The notes: a model not told the origin generated them from the letters alone. Shown: positions 17,393-26,450, counted from the stretch's first letter. The stretch is 64,000 nucleotides of DNA from Bradyrhizobium sp. LTSP849 (GCF_000938255.1 NZ_JYMR01000052.1:535415-599414), one strand, 5' to 3'. A program made the numbers and translations.

Positions 17393-18235
17393 GTGACCGG
17401 CAGGCCAAACAACGCCCTCGCCCAACTGCTGCAACAAGCCTTCATGGCGCTGCGCGCCAAGCAGTTCGACGTTGCAAGGCAGCTTGCAACCGAAGCCCTC
17501 AAATCAAATCGCTCGGACCGGAACGCGGTGCTGATCCTGGCGCATGCGCTCATTGGACTGGGCCGTGCGGACGAGGCGGTCGTGCCGCTGGAAAAGGCTG
17601 CGCGGCGTAGTAGCGATCCGGAAATCGAGACGCTGCTCGGCCACGCGCTCTGCAATTCGCGGCGCAGCGTGGATGGCATCGCGCAACTGCGCCGCACCGC
17701 GGGCCGGCGCCCGCCTTATCTGCCCGCCTTTCAGGAGCTGGCCGGCCAGCTCGCGAACGGCGGAGGGGTCGGCGATGCAATCGGGATCATCGCGGACGCT
17801 CTCGCACTCGCCCCCGCCAGCATCGACCTGCAACTCGACCTCGGCCGCATGCATGTGCGGAACAACAATCGGCCAGAGGCCCGCCGCGTCCTGGCTGCTG
17901 CGCGCGCCACCGCGCCGGGGCGCACCGACATCCTGACCGAGCTCGCCTGGGCCCAGCTTCTGGACGGCGCCTATGCGGATGCCGCCGACACCTACCGTCA
18001 CGCGCTCGGGCTTCGCCCGGACGACGCGCTGTCGCGCGCCAATCTCGCGATCTGTCTCATGGAGATGGGCGAGCGCGACGGCGGCGAGGCCGCGCTGCGT
18101 TCGGTGTTTCGCGGACGGCCTCACATGCTCGGCCGTGCCGCCTTTGCGCTCGCCGCCTCGTCGCACGGCCGCTTCTTCTTCCGGCCGAGCGCAGCCGCGA
18201 AATTTCTGGAACGCGAGCGCGCAGCTAAGCCCTGA
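17393..18235 (+). CDS. Tetratricopeptide repeat protein
   Basis: A 280-residue helical repeat protein starting at GTG with AGAGG 7 bases upstream. TPR-like pairs run from about residue 10 to 235, for example AFMALRAKQFDVARQLATEA, AHALIGLGRADEAVVPLEKA, DLGRMHVRNNNRPEARRVLA and AWAQLLDGAYADAADTYRHA. No signal peptide or enzyme domain is attached. Its last 11 bases overlap the 3' end of the convergent DUF6065-like gene. Likely a protein-interaction scaffold; similar TPR proteins sit beside 2-oxoglutarate hydroxylases elsewhere, but none is present here. Confidence 0.8.
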   Translation: MTGRPNNALAQLLQQAFMALRAKQFDVARQLATEALKSNRSDRNAVLILAHALIGLGRADEAVVPLEKAARRSSDPEIETLLGHALCNSRRSVDGIAQLRRTAGRRPPYLPAFQELAGQLANGGGVGDAIGIIADALALAPASIDLQLDLGRMHVRNNNRPEARRVLAAARATAPGRTDILTELAWAQLLDGAYADAADTYRHALGLRPDDALSRANLAICLMEMGERDGGEAALRSVFRGRPHMLGRAAFALAASSHGRFFFRPSAAAKFLERERAAKP

Positions 18236-18944
18236 ATTTACGGCGGTACAAGCCCGGCTCGCGCTTCAGCGCGGCGCGCAATGCATGGACCTGCTGCGTG
18301 TCTTCCTCCGTGAAGGCGGAGGTCTGCCGGGTCCAGTCCTCGCGCTTGACCGGAATGCACTGCGCGATCGGCGTGCCCTTGGGTAGCACGCCGCGAAAGC
18401 TCGTGTTGTGCCAGTGCGCCGGAAAGTGGATCCAGGTGTCGCGATAGCGATCGCAATCGACCAGGCCACTCAGCGTGGTGAAGGGCAGATCAAAGCGGTT
18501 GACGGGATGCGTGAAGAATAGCGCGTAGCCTTCCGGCGCTTCGATGGTCCAGAGGTTGTGGAACTTGATGACGAAGCGGTCGGCCTCGAACAGCGGCGAG
18601 CCGGTGAGCTGGCCATGGTCGTGAAAACTGATCGGCGAGCGCGGAAAATCGATCTCGCCACCCGATGGAATGTCGTTGTCCCAGATGATCTCGCCATCCT
18701 CGACCCGGAGATCACAAATCAGCGGGATCAGAAAGCCGCATGTCATCGCATCGATGAAGGGCGGGCATCGCTTGATGGTCGCGTCGTCCTGCTGGTTGAG
18801 GGCGCTGAAGGCCGTCGTCGGCATCGCCTTGAGCCAGTCGGGAACGCCGAGGTTTGCCGGGACCGGCTGCGGCAGCAGTCCTTCCAGCTCTTTGGGGCAG
18901 CGAAATCTGATCGCGAGCTTGTTGTTATTGGTCTGCGAGGACAT
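18225..18944 (-). CDS. DUF6065-like conserved protein
   Basis: A 239-residue protein without signal or membrane parts. CPPFIDAMTCGFLIPLICDL near 60-80 and the mid-region FPRSPISFHDHGQL, LWTIEAPEGYALFFTHPVNR and IHFPAHWHNTSFRG give a beta-rich, His-containing fold that resembles the DUF6065 family. A sugar-nucleotide or oxygenase-like cupin role is possible but not shown. The 3' end overlaps the TPR gene on the opposite strand by 11 bases. Confidence 0.7.
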   Translation of the reverse strand: MSSQTNNNKLAIRFRCPKELEGLLPQPVPANLGVPDWLKAMPTTAFSALNQQDDATIKRCPPFIDAMTCGFLIPLICDLRVEDGEIIWDNDIPSGGEIDFPRSPISFHDHGQLTGSPLFEADRFVIKFHNLWTIEAPEGYALFFTHPVNRFDLPFTTLSGLVDCDRYRDTWIHFPAHWHNTSFRGVLPKGTPIAQCIPVKREDWTRQTSAFTEEDTQQVHALRAALKREPGLYRRKFRA

Positions 18945-19063
18945 TGGGCATTCCGGCCAAGTCCTCTCCTGATAAACGGAAACTGCCGCGCGTCAAAGCG
19001 TCGCAGCAGCTCCGGACCATTACATCTTCGTCATGTTGGGAGCAGCACTGTGGCGCAGCGCAG

Positions 19064-20311
19064 CTACGCAGCCAGCCTGTCGAACTGGACTTTCCCCGCC
19101 TTCATCACCAGCGGAATGTGTTCGCCCTGCCCGAGCAGGCAACTCACGTCACGCAACGGGTTGCCGTCGACCACCAGCAAATCCGCAAGAGCCTCAGGCG
19201 CGATCCGGCCGAGCTTGCCCTTCATGCCGAGCACCTCGGCCCCGATCACCGTCGCACTGGCGATGACCTCGCGCGCTCCCTGAATTTCGGCGCGGATGCG
19301 GAATTCGTCGCTCTGGAGGCGCTGGGACGGCCCGAGCAGATCGCTGCCATACCCCATCTTCACCCCGGCCTTGCGATAGATCTCGAGCGAGCGCAAGCCA
19401 GCGTCGCGCACGTCGGCGATCTTGGCCACGCTCTCCGGCGGCAGGCCGTATTGCGCGCCCTCATTGGCGAGCGCCTCATAGGTGATGAGCGTCGGCACCA
19501 CATAGGCGCCCTTCTCGGCCATCAGGCGCGCGGTCGGCTCGTCGACGAGGTTGCCGTGCTCGATGGTGCGCACGCCGCAGCGGACCGCACGCGCGATGGC
19601 TGCGGCAGTGTAGGCATGGGCGAGCACATAAGTCTGGCGCCCCTGCGCTTCCTCGACGATGGCGCGGATCTCGTCCTCGGAGTAGCCGAAGGCGCCGACC
19701 GGATCGGTCGGCGAGGCGACGCCGCCGGAGGCCATGATCTTGATCTGGTCGGCGCCCATCTGGAGCTCCTCGCGCACCGCCTTGCGCACGCCGTCGACAC
19801 CGTCGGCAACCCGCGCCAGCGCACCGACGCGCACGCAGCACGGACAGACAGAATCGCTGGCCAGATAGTCCGAGCGAGCCCGACCGTCGCCATGCCCGCC
19901 GGTCTGGCTAAGGGCACGACCGGAGACGAACAGGCGCGGCCCCTCGGTCAGGCCGGTGTCGATCGCCTCCTTCAGAGCATGGCCCGCACCACCGGCATCG
20001 CGCACTGTCGTAAAGCCGCGCCGCAGCATGCCTTTCAGAAGCAGCGTCGAGCGCAACGTCACCAGCACGTTCGGCATGCGCGCCTGCTGCGCCAAATTGA
20101 GCTCGATGGCGATGGCATGCACGTGCAGGTCGATCAGGCCGGGCATCAGCGTCTTGCCCTTCAGATCGATCGTCCGGTCAGCGGACGCTTGCAATGGCCG
20201 GTCCGAGACCTCCTTGATCAGATTGTTCTCGACCAGCACGTCATGGCCCGCCAGCAATTCCGGCTGGAGCGGGTCGAGCAGAGCGGCATTCTTGAAGAGG
20301 ATGCTGGGCAT
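19064..20311 (-). CDS. Metal-dependent amidohydrolase (imidazolonepropionase/prolidase-like)
   Basis: A 415-residue member of the amidohydrolase superfamily. His63 and His65 of DLHVHA, the lysine in QIKIMASGG, histidines in LAHAYTA and TIEHGN, and the aspartate in GYGSDLLG make the expected metal site. The family hydrolyses amide or C-N bonds, often in dipeptides or N-acyl amino acids. It is the last gene of an operon with a GAF protein (12 bases upstream) and an MFS importer, divergent from a LysR gene, which suggests catabolism of a compound brought in by the importer. Confidence 0.85.
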   Translation of the reverse strand: MPSILFKNAALLDPLQPELLAGHDVLVENNLIKEVSDRPLQASADRTIDLKGKTLMPGLIDLHVHAIAIELNLAQQARMPNVLVTLRSTLLLKGMLRRGFTTVRDAGGAGHALKEAIDTGLTEGPRLFVSGRALSQTGGHGDGRARSDYLASDSVCPCCVRVGALARVADGVDGVRKAVREELQMGADQIKIMASGGVASPTDPVGAFGYSEDEIRAIVEEAQGRQTYVLAHAYTAAAIARAVRCGVRTIEHGNLVDEPTARLMAEKGAYVVPTLITYEALANEGAQYGLPPESVAKIADVRDAGLRSLEIYRKAGVKMGYGSDLLGPSQRLQSDEFRIRAEIQGAREVIASATVIGAEVLGMKGKLGRIAPEALADLLVVDGNPLRDVSCLLGQGEHIPLVMKAGKVQFDRLAA

Positions 20312-20323
20312 GGCGGTCTCCTG

Positions 20324-20827
20324 TCAGGACTGGGCCGGCGCAAGAAGCGCCGGCAATGCGAGCTGGGCGAAAGGCAGACATGCGGCAACATCGTCCTCGC
20401 CGTACCAGCACGCTTCGTGGAGCAGATTGAGCGAGCCGAGCGTCCGTCCGCACCAGCGCACCGGCATATTGAGCACGCTCGCGCAGCCGAGCGAGGCGAT
20501 CAGCTCGTGATCGGAGAACACGTTGCGCAGATCATCCTGCGTCCGGCCGATATAGGCCTCGCCTCGGTCGAGCACGGCCTCAGTCCACGGGCCCGTCGCC
20601 AGGCGCTTGCGCCCACCCACGGGATAGGATGCAGGAAGATTGGAATAGACCCGCGCGGCTTCGCCGGTGCCATCGTCATAGGTCAGGACCGTGAACAGCT
20701 TGTGCCCGATCGCCGACTTCAAGGCATCGTCGAGCGCCGCGAACAGCGCATCCGGCTGATCCGCCCTCCCCTGCGCAGCCGCGACGGCGCAGAGCAAGGG
20801 ATCAGTATGACGCTTGGTCCGAGTCAC
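20324..20827 (-). CDS. GAF domain-containing protein
   Basis: A 167-residue protein that is almost wholly one GAF domain: IGHKLFTVLTYDDGTGEAARVY, then LGCASVLNMPVRWCGRTLGSLNLLH. No output domain is attached. Its start overlaps the MFS gene stop by 4 bases and it precedes the amidohydrolase gene by 12 bases, so it belongs to the same catabolic operon. It may sense the substrate, or be a GAF-fold enzyme; stand-alone GAF proteins of this size occur in such operons but their role is not known to me. Confidence 0.85.
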   Translation of the reverse strand: MTRTKRHTDPLLCAVAAAQGRADQPDALFAALDDALKSAIGHKLFTVLTYDDGTGEAARVYSNLPASYPVGGRKRLATGPWTEAVLDRGEAYIGRTQDDLRNVFSDHELIASLGCASVLNMPVRWCGRTLGSLNLLHEACWYGEDDVAACLPFAQLALPALLAPAQS

Positions 20828-22182
20828 GCAACTTCACCCGCCGCAATCTCTTCCAGCGAGCGGCCGCGCGTCGGCACACCCATCAGCACGACGGTGAGCG
20901 CGCCAAGCAGCAGCACGCTGGTGGTGAGGCCGAACACACCGGCAAAGCCGAAATTGGGATAGAGGTAGCCGACCAGGATCGGCGAGACGATCGCGCCGAT
21001 CCGGCCGATTGCGGAGGCGAGCCCGGCGCCGGTGGTTCTGACCGCCGTCGGAAACACCTCGGCGGTATAGGCGTAGACGCCGGCATAGGTTCCGTTCATG
21101 AAGAAGGACAGCAAGATTCCTGCCAGCATGATGTGCTGGTCGTTCTGCGCGAAGGCGAGCCCGAGCGCGCTTGCGCCGCCGAGCACCATGTAGGTCGCAA
21201 TCGTCGCTTGCCGGCCGATGCGCTCGTTGAAATAGGCAGCGCTGAAATAGCCGGGAATCTGCGCGCAATAGATCGCGATCGAGTAGGCGAAGCTCTTGGT
21301 GATGCTCATGCCGTTCTGGACCAGAAGGCCCGGAATCCAGACGAAGAACGAATAATAGCTGAAGGTGATCGACAGCCACATGATCCAGGTCATGATGGTG
21401 ATGCGCGCCTGCCGGCCGGCCAACAGCGCCGAGAAATTGGCCAGCAGGTTTCCGGTCTTTGCTGGCATGGCGGTCACTTCGGGGACCGGTTGCGGCAGGA
21501 CATGGCCCCCGCGTACGAAGCCGGCCTCGATCCGGTCCAGAACGGCTTCCGCCTCCTTCTCCCGCCCGCGGCTTTCCAGCCAGCGCGGCGATTCCGGCAG
21601 CGCCCGGCGCCACCACAGCAGCATGACGACCGGCACCGCGGTGATGACCAGCACGATACGCCAGCCGTTATCGTAAGAGGGAACGATGAAATAGCCGAGC
21701 AAGGCGGCTGCGACGAAGCCGAAGGAGAAGAAGCCGGCGAGCGAGCCCGTGAAGCTGCCGCGGTAACGCCGCGCCACGAACTCCGCCAGATAGGGCGCGA
21801 TGATCGCGCTCTCCGCGCCGGTGCCCATGCCGGCGATGATGCGGGCAACGAAGAAGGATGACCAGGTATCCACCATCGCGCTGACGATGGATGCCGCGCA
21901 ATAGAGCGCCAGTGCCGACATCATCACCGCGCGGCGGCCGATCAGATCGCCCAGCGTGCCGGCAAGCAGCGCGCCGAACAGGAAGCCGATATAGGTACTG
22001 CTGCCGAGCACGCCGATCTGTACGCTCGACAAATTCCAGGCCGTGCGCAGCACCGGCAGGATGAAGGCGAGCACCGCCGCGTCCATCGCGTCGAACGTGT
22101 AGCCGAGCCCGCCCATCAGCAGCAGGTGCGTGTGGAAACGCGCGAACGGAAGGCGCTCGATGCGCGCCGATATCATAGACAT
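20824..22182 (-). CDS. MFS transporter (organic acid/aromatic acid type)
   Basis: A 452-residue inner-membrane symporter with about 12 spans. LAGTLGDLIGRRAVM is the loop 2-3 MFS motif and PESPRWLESRGREKEAE the sugar-porter/AAHS-type central loop. The N-terminal FTHLL...LGYTFDAMDAAVLAFILP matches the AAHS-like group. GAGGGGG 5 bases before the ATG fixes the start at 22182. First gene of an operon with the GAF protein and amidohydrolase; probably imports their substrate. Divergent from a LysR gene with a symmetrical AT-rich site between. Confidence 0.9.
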   Translation of the reverse strand: MSMISARIERLPFARFHTHLLLMGGLGYTFDAMDAAVLAFILPVLRTAWNLSSVQIGVLGSSTYIGFLFGALLAGTLGDLIGRRAVMMSALALYCAASIVSAMVDTWSSFFVARIIAGMGTGAESAIIAPYLAEFVARRYRGSFTGSLAGFFSFGFVAAALLGYFIVPSYDNGWRIVLVITAVPVVMLLWWRRALPESPRWLESRGREKEAEAVLDRIEAGFVRGGHVLPQPVPEVTAMPAKTGNLLANFSALLAGRQARITIMTWIMWLSITFSYYSFFVWIPGLLVQNGMSITKSFAYSIAIYCAQIPGYFSAAYFNERIGRQATIATYMVLGGASALGLAFAQNDQHIMLAGILLSFFMNGTYAGVYAYTAEVFPTAVRTTGAGLASAIGRIGAIVSPILVGYLYPNFGFAGVFGLTTSVLLLGALTVVLMGVPTRGRSLEEIAAGEVA

Positions 22183-22254
22183 GAAAGTCCCCCTCGATTC
22201 TCACGGCCCCGGCGCGCCGCGTGTCGTTCGGGAGGGAACCATAGACAAAGTGAC

Positions 22255-22268
22255 ATTATCGTCATAAT
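22255..22268. promoter_or_regulatory. LysR-type site candidate between MFS and LysR genes
   Basis: ATTAT-N4-ATAAT at 22255-22268, followed by a second ATAAT and an AT-rich run to 22290, lies in the 125-base gap between divergent genes. Inverted AT-rich sites of the T-N11-A kind are usual for LysR regulators; the match here is suggestive only. Confidence 0.4.
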
Positions 22269-22307
22269 TTATAATCATGATCTAATATATCACCACGGTG
22301 AATGTGG

Positions 22308-23225
22308 ATGTCGTTCCGCGCGCTCGACCTCAACCTCCTGAAAGTGTTCGAGGCGCTGATGACCGAAGGCAGCGTCACGCGCGCCGCGAGCGCGCTGACG
22401 ATGACGCAGCCCGCCGTCAGCAATGCGCTGGCGCGGTTGCGCGACGCGCTCGGCGATCCCCTGTTCGTGCGATCGGGCACCGGGATTCGTCCCACCCAGC
22501 GCGCCGTGGTGCTGTGGGAGCCGATTGGTGAAGCCCTGGAAAGCGTGCGCGGCGCGCTCGACGAGCAGGTGTTCGATGCCGGCCGCGCCCAGATCGAGTT
22601 CACCCTGTCGATGTCCGACTATGTGGCCTCGCTGGTCATGCCGAACCTCCTGAACCATCTCGGCGAGATCGCACCCAAAGCGCGCGTCCAAACCGTCCCC
22701 AACACTATCCTGGAGATCGCCGATCAGCTTGAGGATAATCTGGTCGATTGCGTGCTGAGCGTATACGTCAACGAGGCGCAGCAACCGACTGCCATTCGCT
22801 CACGCTCGCTCTGGACGGTCGACTATGCCTGCTTCATGCGGCGCGGCCACCCGCTCGCGGCCAAAAAGCGGCTGAGCACGCGCACATTCCTCAACGCGAG
22901 GCATGTTGACGTGACTTTGGCCGGGAAGCGCATGCCGTCTTACGACCTCTTCCTCGCCTCGCGCGGGCTCGCGCGCAATCTGGTCGCGACCGTCAATCAT
23001 TACAGCGCCGCCTACGAGATCGTGCGGCAGTCCGATCTCATCGCCGTGCTGCCGAGCGATCTCCGCTCGCAGTCGCGCCATGCGCCGTTCCTGCAAGCGA
23101 TGCCGCTTCCGCTCCAGGCGCCGGCACGTATCGTCAGCCTGTTCTGGCACCAGCGCAATGACACCGTGCCCGCGCAGCGCTGGCTGCGCGAGACCCTGGT
23201 CGGGATGTTCGCCAGATCGGACTGA
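22308..23225 (+). CDS. LysR family transcriptional regulator
   Basis: A 305-residue regulator. The N-terminal winged helix-turn-helix (FRALDLNLLKVFEALMTEG, RAASALTMTQPAVSNALARLR) is that of the NodD/LeuO-like clade, followed by a type 2 periplasmic-binding-protein effector domain. GGTGA lies 6 bases before the ATG at 22308; another ATG is at 22302. It diverges from the MFS-GAF-amidohydrolase operon and probably activates it when the substrate is present. It ends 5 bases before the convergent ridA gene. Confidence 0.92.
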   Translation: MSFRALDLNLLKVFEALMTEGSVTRAASALTMTQPAVSNALARLRDALGDPLFVRSGTGIRPTQRAVVLWEPIGEALESVRGALDEQVFDAGRAQIEFTLSMSDYVASLVMPNLLNHLGEIAPKARVQTVPNTILEIADQLEDNLVDCVLSVYVNEAQQPTAIRSRSLWTVDYACFMRRGHPLAAKKRLSTRTFLNARHVDVTLAGKRMPSYDLFLASRGLARNLVATVNHYSAAYEIVRQSDLIAVLPSDLRSQSRHAPFLQAMPLPLQAPARIVSLFWHQRNDTVPAQRWLRETLVGMFARSD

Positions 23226-23230
23226 CCGGG

Positions 23231-23578
23231 TCAGCCCTTCAGCGCGGTGACCACCACCTCGATCAGCGCGCTGCCGCCGAGATCGGCGACACCGACGGTG
23301 GCGCGGGTCGGCAGATCGTCACCGAAGAACTCGGTCCAGGCCGCGTCCATCTCCTTCTTCTTGGAAAGATCCGTGACGAAGATCGACGCACTGACGATTC
23401 GGGTCTTGTCGGTCCCCGCTTCCTTCAGATAGCCGGCGATCTTGCCGAGAATGTTGCGGGTCTGGTCGCCCATGGACACGGACGTGTCGTCGGCGATGGT
23501 GCCACCGACGAAGACGAAGCCGTTGGCTTCGACGGCGCGGTGCATGATGGGCGTGCGGACGCTGCGGGTGATGCTCAT
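23231..23578 (-). CDS. ridA: RidA family protein (reactive imine/enamine deaminase type)
   Basis: A 115-residue YjgF/YER057c/UK114 protein: VEANGFVFVGGTIADD, QTRNILGKIAGYLKEAG and ASIFVTDLSKKKEMDAAW lead to LPTRATVGVADLGGSALIEV, where the arginine and glutamate are those used by RidA to hydrolyse imines. It lies 15 bases downstream of an FAD amine oxidoreductase gene at the end of a nine-gene operon. FAD oxidation of amino acids yields imines, which this protein could hydrolyse to keto acids and ammonia. Whether it has the archetypal activity or that of another Rid subgroup is not certain. Confidence 0.9.
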   Translation of the reverse strand: MSITRSVRTPIMHRAVEANGFVFVGGTIADDTSVSMGDQTRNILGKIAGYLKEAGTDKTRIVSASIFVTDLSKKKEMDAAWTEFFGDDLPTRATVGVADLGGSALIEVVVTALKG

Positions 23579-23593
23579 GATGTCCTCGTGTTG

Positions 23594-24715
23594 CTAAAGC
23601 GTGGAAGGATGGAAGCGGTCGATGCCGAGATCGCTGACGCGCGTCTGGGTGCCGCCGTTGACGATCAGCTCCGCCATCACGGCGCCGGCGCCGGGGCCGA
23701 GCTGAAAGCCGTGCAGCGAGAAGCCGAACTGGTGATAGAGGCCCTTGTGACGGCTGCTCGGGCCGAACACGGGAATGTCGTCCTTCATCTTGGCCTCGAT
23801 GCCGGCCCAGGCCCGCATGATCGTCGCATCGCGCATCACGGGAAACAGCTCGAACACGGTGCGGGCGCTGATCGCGAGGCTCTTCCAGTCCAGCACGGTC
23901 TCGTTGCGATCCTGATAGGGCGTTGCGAGATGACCGCCGCCGATCAGCACGGTGCCGTTCTTGAATTGCTTGAAGGAAAGCTTTCGCCCGCGCAGGATCA
24001 CGACGGGATCGATGAAGTGCGGCACGCGCGAGGTGATCATCAGCATCGGCGCCACGGTCTCGACCGGAACGGGCTCGCCGAGCGCGGCGGCGATCTTGCC
24101 GGCCCAGGCACCGGCGGCATTGACCAGCACCGGCGCGGCAAAGGTCTCGATGCCGACATCGACATGCCAGAGGCCATCGCTGTAGCGGATGTTGCTGGCG
24201 GCCACGCCCTCACGCACGGTGGCGCCGAGCTGCTCGGCCTTGCGGCGGAACGCGGTCGTCGTCTGCGCCGGATTGGCGGCACCGTCGCGGCGTGAGACGA
24301 CGCCGCCGGGACAGGTCTCGGAGACAGCAGGCACCAGCCGCTGCAACTCGGCCCCGTCGATCAATTCCTCATGAGTGAAGCCGAGCGCGTTCAGCTCGGC
24401 GACGCGTGCGCGGCAGACGGCGAGTTCTTCTTCGTTTTCCGCGACCAGAACCTGACCGTAGCTTTCAAAACTGCAATCGTCATCGACGAGCTCTGAAATC
24501 TTCTCCCATATCCCCATCGAGCGGATCGAGAGCGGGATCTCGGGAATGTGCCGTGCCAGTTGGCGCACGCCGCCGGCGTTGACGCCCGAGGCGTGCCGGC
24601 CGGCATAGTCCTTCTCGATCAGCACCGGCTTCAGGCCAGCGAGGCACAGATGCAGCGCGGTCGAGCATCCGTGGATGCCACCACCGACGACGATCGCATC
24701 CACATTTTTCGTCAT
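23594..24715 (-). CDS. FAD-dependent oxidoreductase, D-amino acid/opine oxidase beta-subunit type
   Basis: A 373-residue DAO-fold flavoprotein. DAIVVGGGIHGCSTALHLCL is the FAD loop (6-25), with VNAAGAWAGKIA near 210 and a C-terminal GLYHQFGFSLHGFQLGPGAG. Its ATG overlaps the stop codon of the upstream FAD/NAD subunit gene (ATGA at 24712-24715), which fixes the start; a longer open frame to 25930 is a shadow of that gene. With the two genes upstream it forms a set like octopine/nopaline oxidase, HcnABC or D-hydroxyproline dehydrogenase, where this subunit oxidises the substrate amine. ridA follows directly. Confidence 0.88.
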   Translation of the reverse strand: MTKNVDAIVVGGGIHGCSTALHLCLAGLKPVLIEKDYAGRHASGVNAGGVRQLARHIPEIPLSIRSMGIWEKISELVDDDCSFESYGQVLVAENEEELAVCRARVAELNALGFTHEELIDGAELQRLVPAVSETCPGGVVSRRDGAANPAQTTTAFRRKAEQLGATVREGVAASNIRYSDGLWHVDVGIETFAAPVLVNAAGAWAGKIAAALGEPVPVETVAPMLMITSRVPHFIDPVVILRGRKLSFKQFKNGTVLIGGGHLATPYQDRNETVLDWKSLAISARTVFELFPVMRDATIMRAWAGIEAKMKDDIPVFGPSSRHKGLYHQFGFSLHGFQLGPGAGAVMAELIVNGGTQTRVSDLGIDRFHPSTL

Positions 24716-26130
24716 CCGCGCACCACGGCCTTGATGTCGTCCTCGCTCTTGGGCACGGCGGCGAGCTCGGCGAGCGTGATCGGCTTCACCGGCGCACGCA
24801 GCCGGTAGTAGCCGATCTCCTGCGGGGTCTTGCCCCGCGCCTGCGCCATCAGCTCGGTGACGGTGAGGCCGCAGAGCCGGCCTTGGCACGGCCCCATGCC
24901 GGTGCGGCGATAGGCCTTGAGCTGGTTCGGCCCGGTCGCGCCGATCGCGACGGCATCGAGAACGTCCTTGGCCGTCACCTCTTCGCAACGACAGACGATG
25001 GTATCGCCTGAGGGAATGCGGAACTGCGGCGACGGGCGGAACAGCGTATCGAGGAAGACGCGGCCGCGCTCTGCCTTGCTGAGATCGGCACGCAATGCCG
25101 CCATCGACGGAAGCTTCGCGCCAGCCGCAGGCGCCAGTGCCTCCACTGCCGCGCGCGCCGCGATGCGGCCGCGCACCACAGCCGCATTGGCGCCGCCAAT
25201 GCCGGCGCCATCGCCGGCGATCGCGATGCCCGCGATCGACGAATTGCCGCTCGCATCGAGCACCGGCGACCAGCACAGTTGCAGATCGTCCCAGCGATGC
25301 TCGATTCCGGCCGACATCGCCAGATTGACGTTGGGCACGACACCCTGATGCAGCAGCAGAAGATCGGCAGAAATAGTCTCGCGCTTGCCGCCGGCTACAT
25401 AGCTCACGCTCGCGAGCTGGCCGTCGCCAGAAGCGGCGAGCTCGGTGACGCCGGAGACGACCTGCACTTTCGCCTTCACCTCCCGCATCATCGACAGGCC
25501 CTTGGCAAAATAGGGCGAGGTCAGGAACGCAAAGGCATGCGGCAGCGCGGCGAAATAATTGCCGCGCTCGGTGGTGTCGAGGATGCGGTCGATCCGGCCG
25601 CCGAGCCGCAAGATCTGCGCGGCGAGCAGCCAGAGCAGCGGCCCCTGCCCCGCGATCACCGTGCGCCCGTCCGGAACAAGAGCCGACGACTTCAACATCG
25701 TCTGCGCGGCACCCGCGGTCATCACGCCCGGCAGCGTCCAGCCGGGAATCGGAAACGGCCGCTCCAGCGCGCCGGTCGCGAGGATCACGCGCTTCGCCTT
25801 GACGAAGGCCGAGGCGCCGCCGACGGAGACGGCAATGTCGAGGTTGCGGTCGAGGCTCCAGACCGTGGCGCGCTGGATGATTTCGGCGTTGCTCGCGCGT
25901 AGCGTTTGCACGAGATCGGCACCGACCCAATAATCCGCACCGAGCTGGTTGCGGTCGGTTACCGGCGTCGAGGCGACGGCACGAAACACCTGGCCACCGG
26001 GGCCGATGTTCTCGTCGAGCAGCAGCGTCGACAGGCCGGCTTCGGCGGATGTCGCAGCGGCGGCAAGGCCTGCGGGCCCAGCGCCAATCACCACGACGTC
26101 GTAGGCTTCGCGCTTGGGAGCCATGGTCAT
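24712..26130 (-). CDS. FAD/NAD-binding oxidoreductase with C-terminal iron-sulfur domain (opine oxidase alpha type)
   Basis: A 472-residue protein with a pyridine nucleotide-disulfide reductase fold: DVVVIGAGPAGLAAAATSA (10-28), ILATGALERPFPIPGWTLPG (near 125) and IAIAGDGAGIGGANAA (near 305). A C-terminal domain has CRCEEVTAKDV and, 33 residues on, GPCQGRLC, the four-cysteine arrangement of the BFD-like/Fer2_BFD domain found in HcnB, OoxA and the hydroxyproline dehydrogenase subunit. It overlaps the genes on both sides by 4 bases, so the three subunits are made together. Probably passes electrons from the FAD subunit to the respiratory chain. Confidence 0.88.
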   Translation of the reverse strand: MTMAPKREAYDVVVIGAGPAGLAAAATSAEAGLSTLLLDENIGPGGQVFRAVASTPVTDRNQLGADYWVGADLVQTLRASNAEIIQRATVWSLDRNLDIAVSVGGASAFVKAKRVILATGALERPFPIPGWTLPGVMTAGAAQTMLKSSALVPDGRTVIAGQGPLLWLLAAQILRLGGRIDRILDTTERGNYFAALPHAFAFLTSPYFAKGLSMMREVKAKVQVVSGVTELAASGDGQLASVSYVAGGKRETISADLLLLHQGVVPNVNLAMSAGIEHRWDDLQLCWSPVLDASGNSSIAGIAIAGDGAGIGGANAAVVRGRIAARAAVEALAPAAGAKLPSMAALRADLSKAERGRVFLDTLFRPSPQFRIPSGDTIVCRCEEVTAKDVLDAVAIGATGPNQLKAYRRTGMGPCQGRLCGLTVTELMAQARGKTPQEIGYYRLRAPVKPITLAELAAVPKSEDDIKAVVRG

Positions 26131-26423
26131 TTCCCGATCTCCCGCTTGCCCTTCTGGATCTCGACCTGCATGCCCTCAGTAACAGGCACGAGACAGCCCT
26201 GGCGATTGCCGACGCCGTCGATGGTGACGAGGCAGTCGAAGCACACGCCCATCATGCAATAGGGCAGCCGTGGCGCACCGCTCACCGCAGTCGAGCGGCG
26301 CACGTCGTAGCTCGATGCGAGCAGCGCAGCGGAGACGGTGTCACCCTGCCGCGCCGCCACGGCAGCGCCGTCGACGAAGATCTGCACCTGTGGGCGTTTG
26401 TCCTGTTCGGATCGTCTAAACAT
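26127..26423 (-). CDS. (2Fe-2S)-binding protein, small subunit of the amino acid dehydrogenase
   Basis: A 98-residue ferredoxin-like protein. VQIFVDGAAVAARQGDTVSAALLA starts the fold, and PYCMMGVCFDCLVTIDG with a later Cys in NRQGCLVP gives the cluster ligands, in the short form found in HcnA-like and hydroxyproline dehydrogenase gamma subunits. The stop overlaps the next gene by 4 bases. It is made with the two FAD subunits downstream, forming a three-part membrane-associated dehydrogenase. Confidence 0.88.
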   Translation of the reverse strand: MFRRSEQDKRPQVQIFVDGAAVAARQGDTVSAALLASSYDVRRSTAVSGAPRLPYCMMGVCFDCLVTIDGVGNRQGCLVPVTEGMQVEIQKGKREIGK

Positions 26424-26450
26424 GGGATGCCTCTTGGCTCCTTGATATCT

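Noticed and set aside
23594..25930. Single 778-residue oxidoreductase
   Set aside because: The part above 24715 is antisense-like composition in the shadow of the FAD/NAD subunit gene; the FAD loop begins right at ATG 24715, which overlaps the upstream stop.
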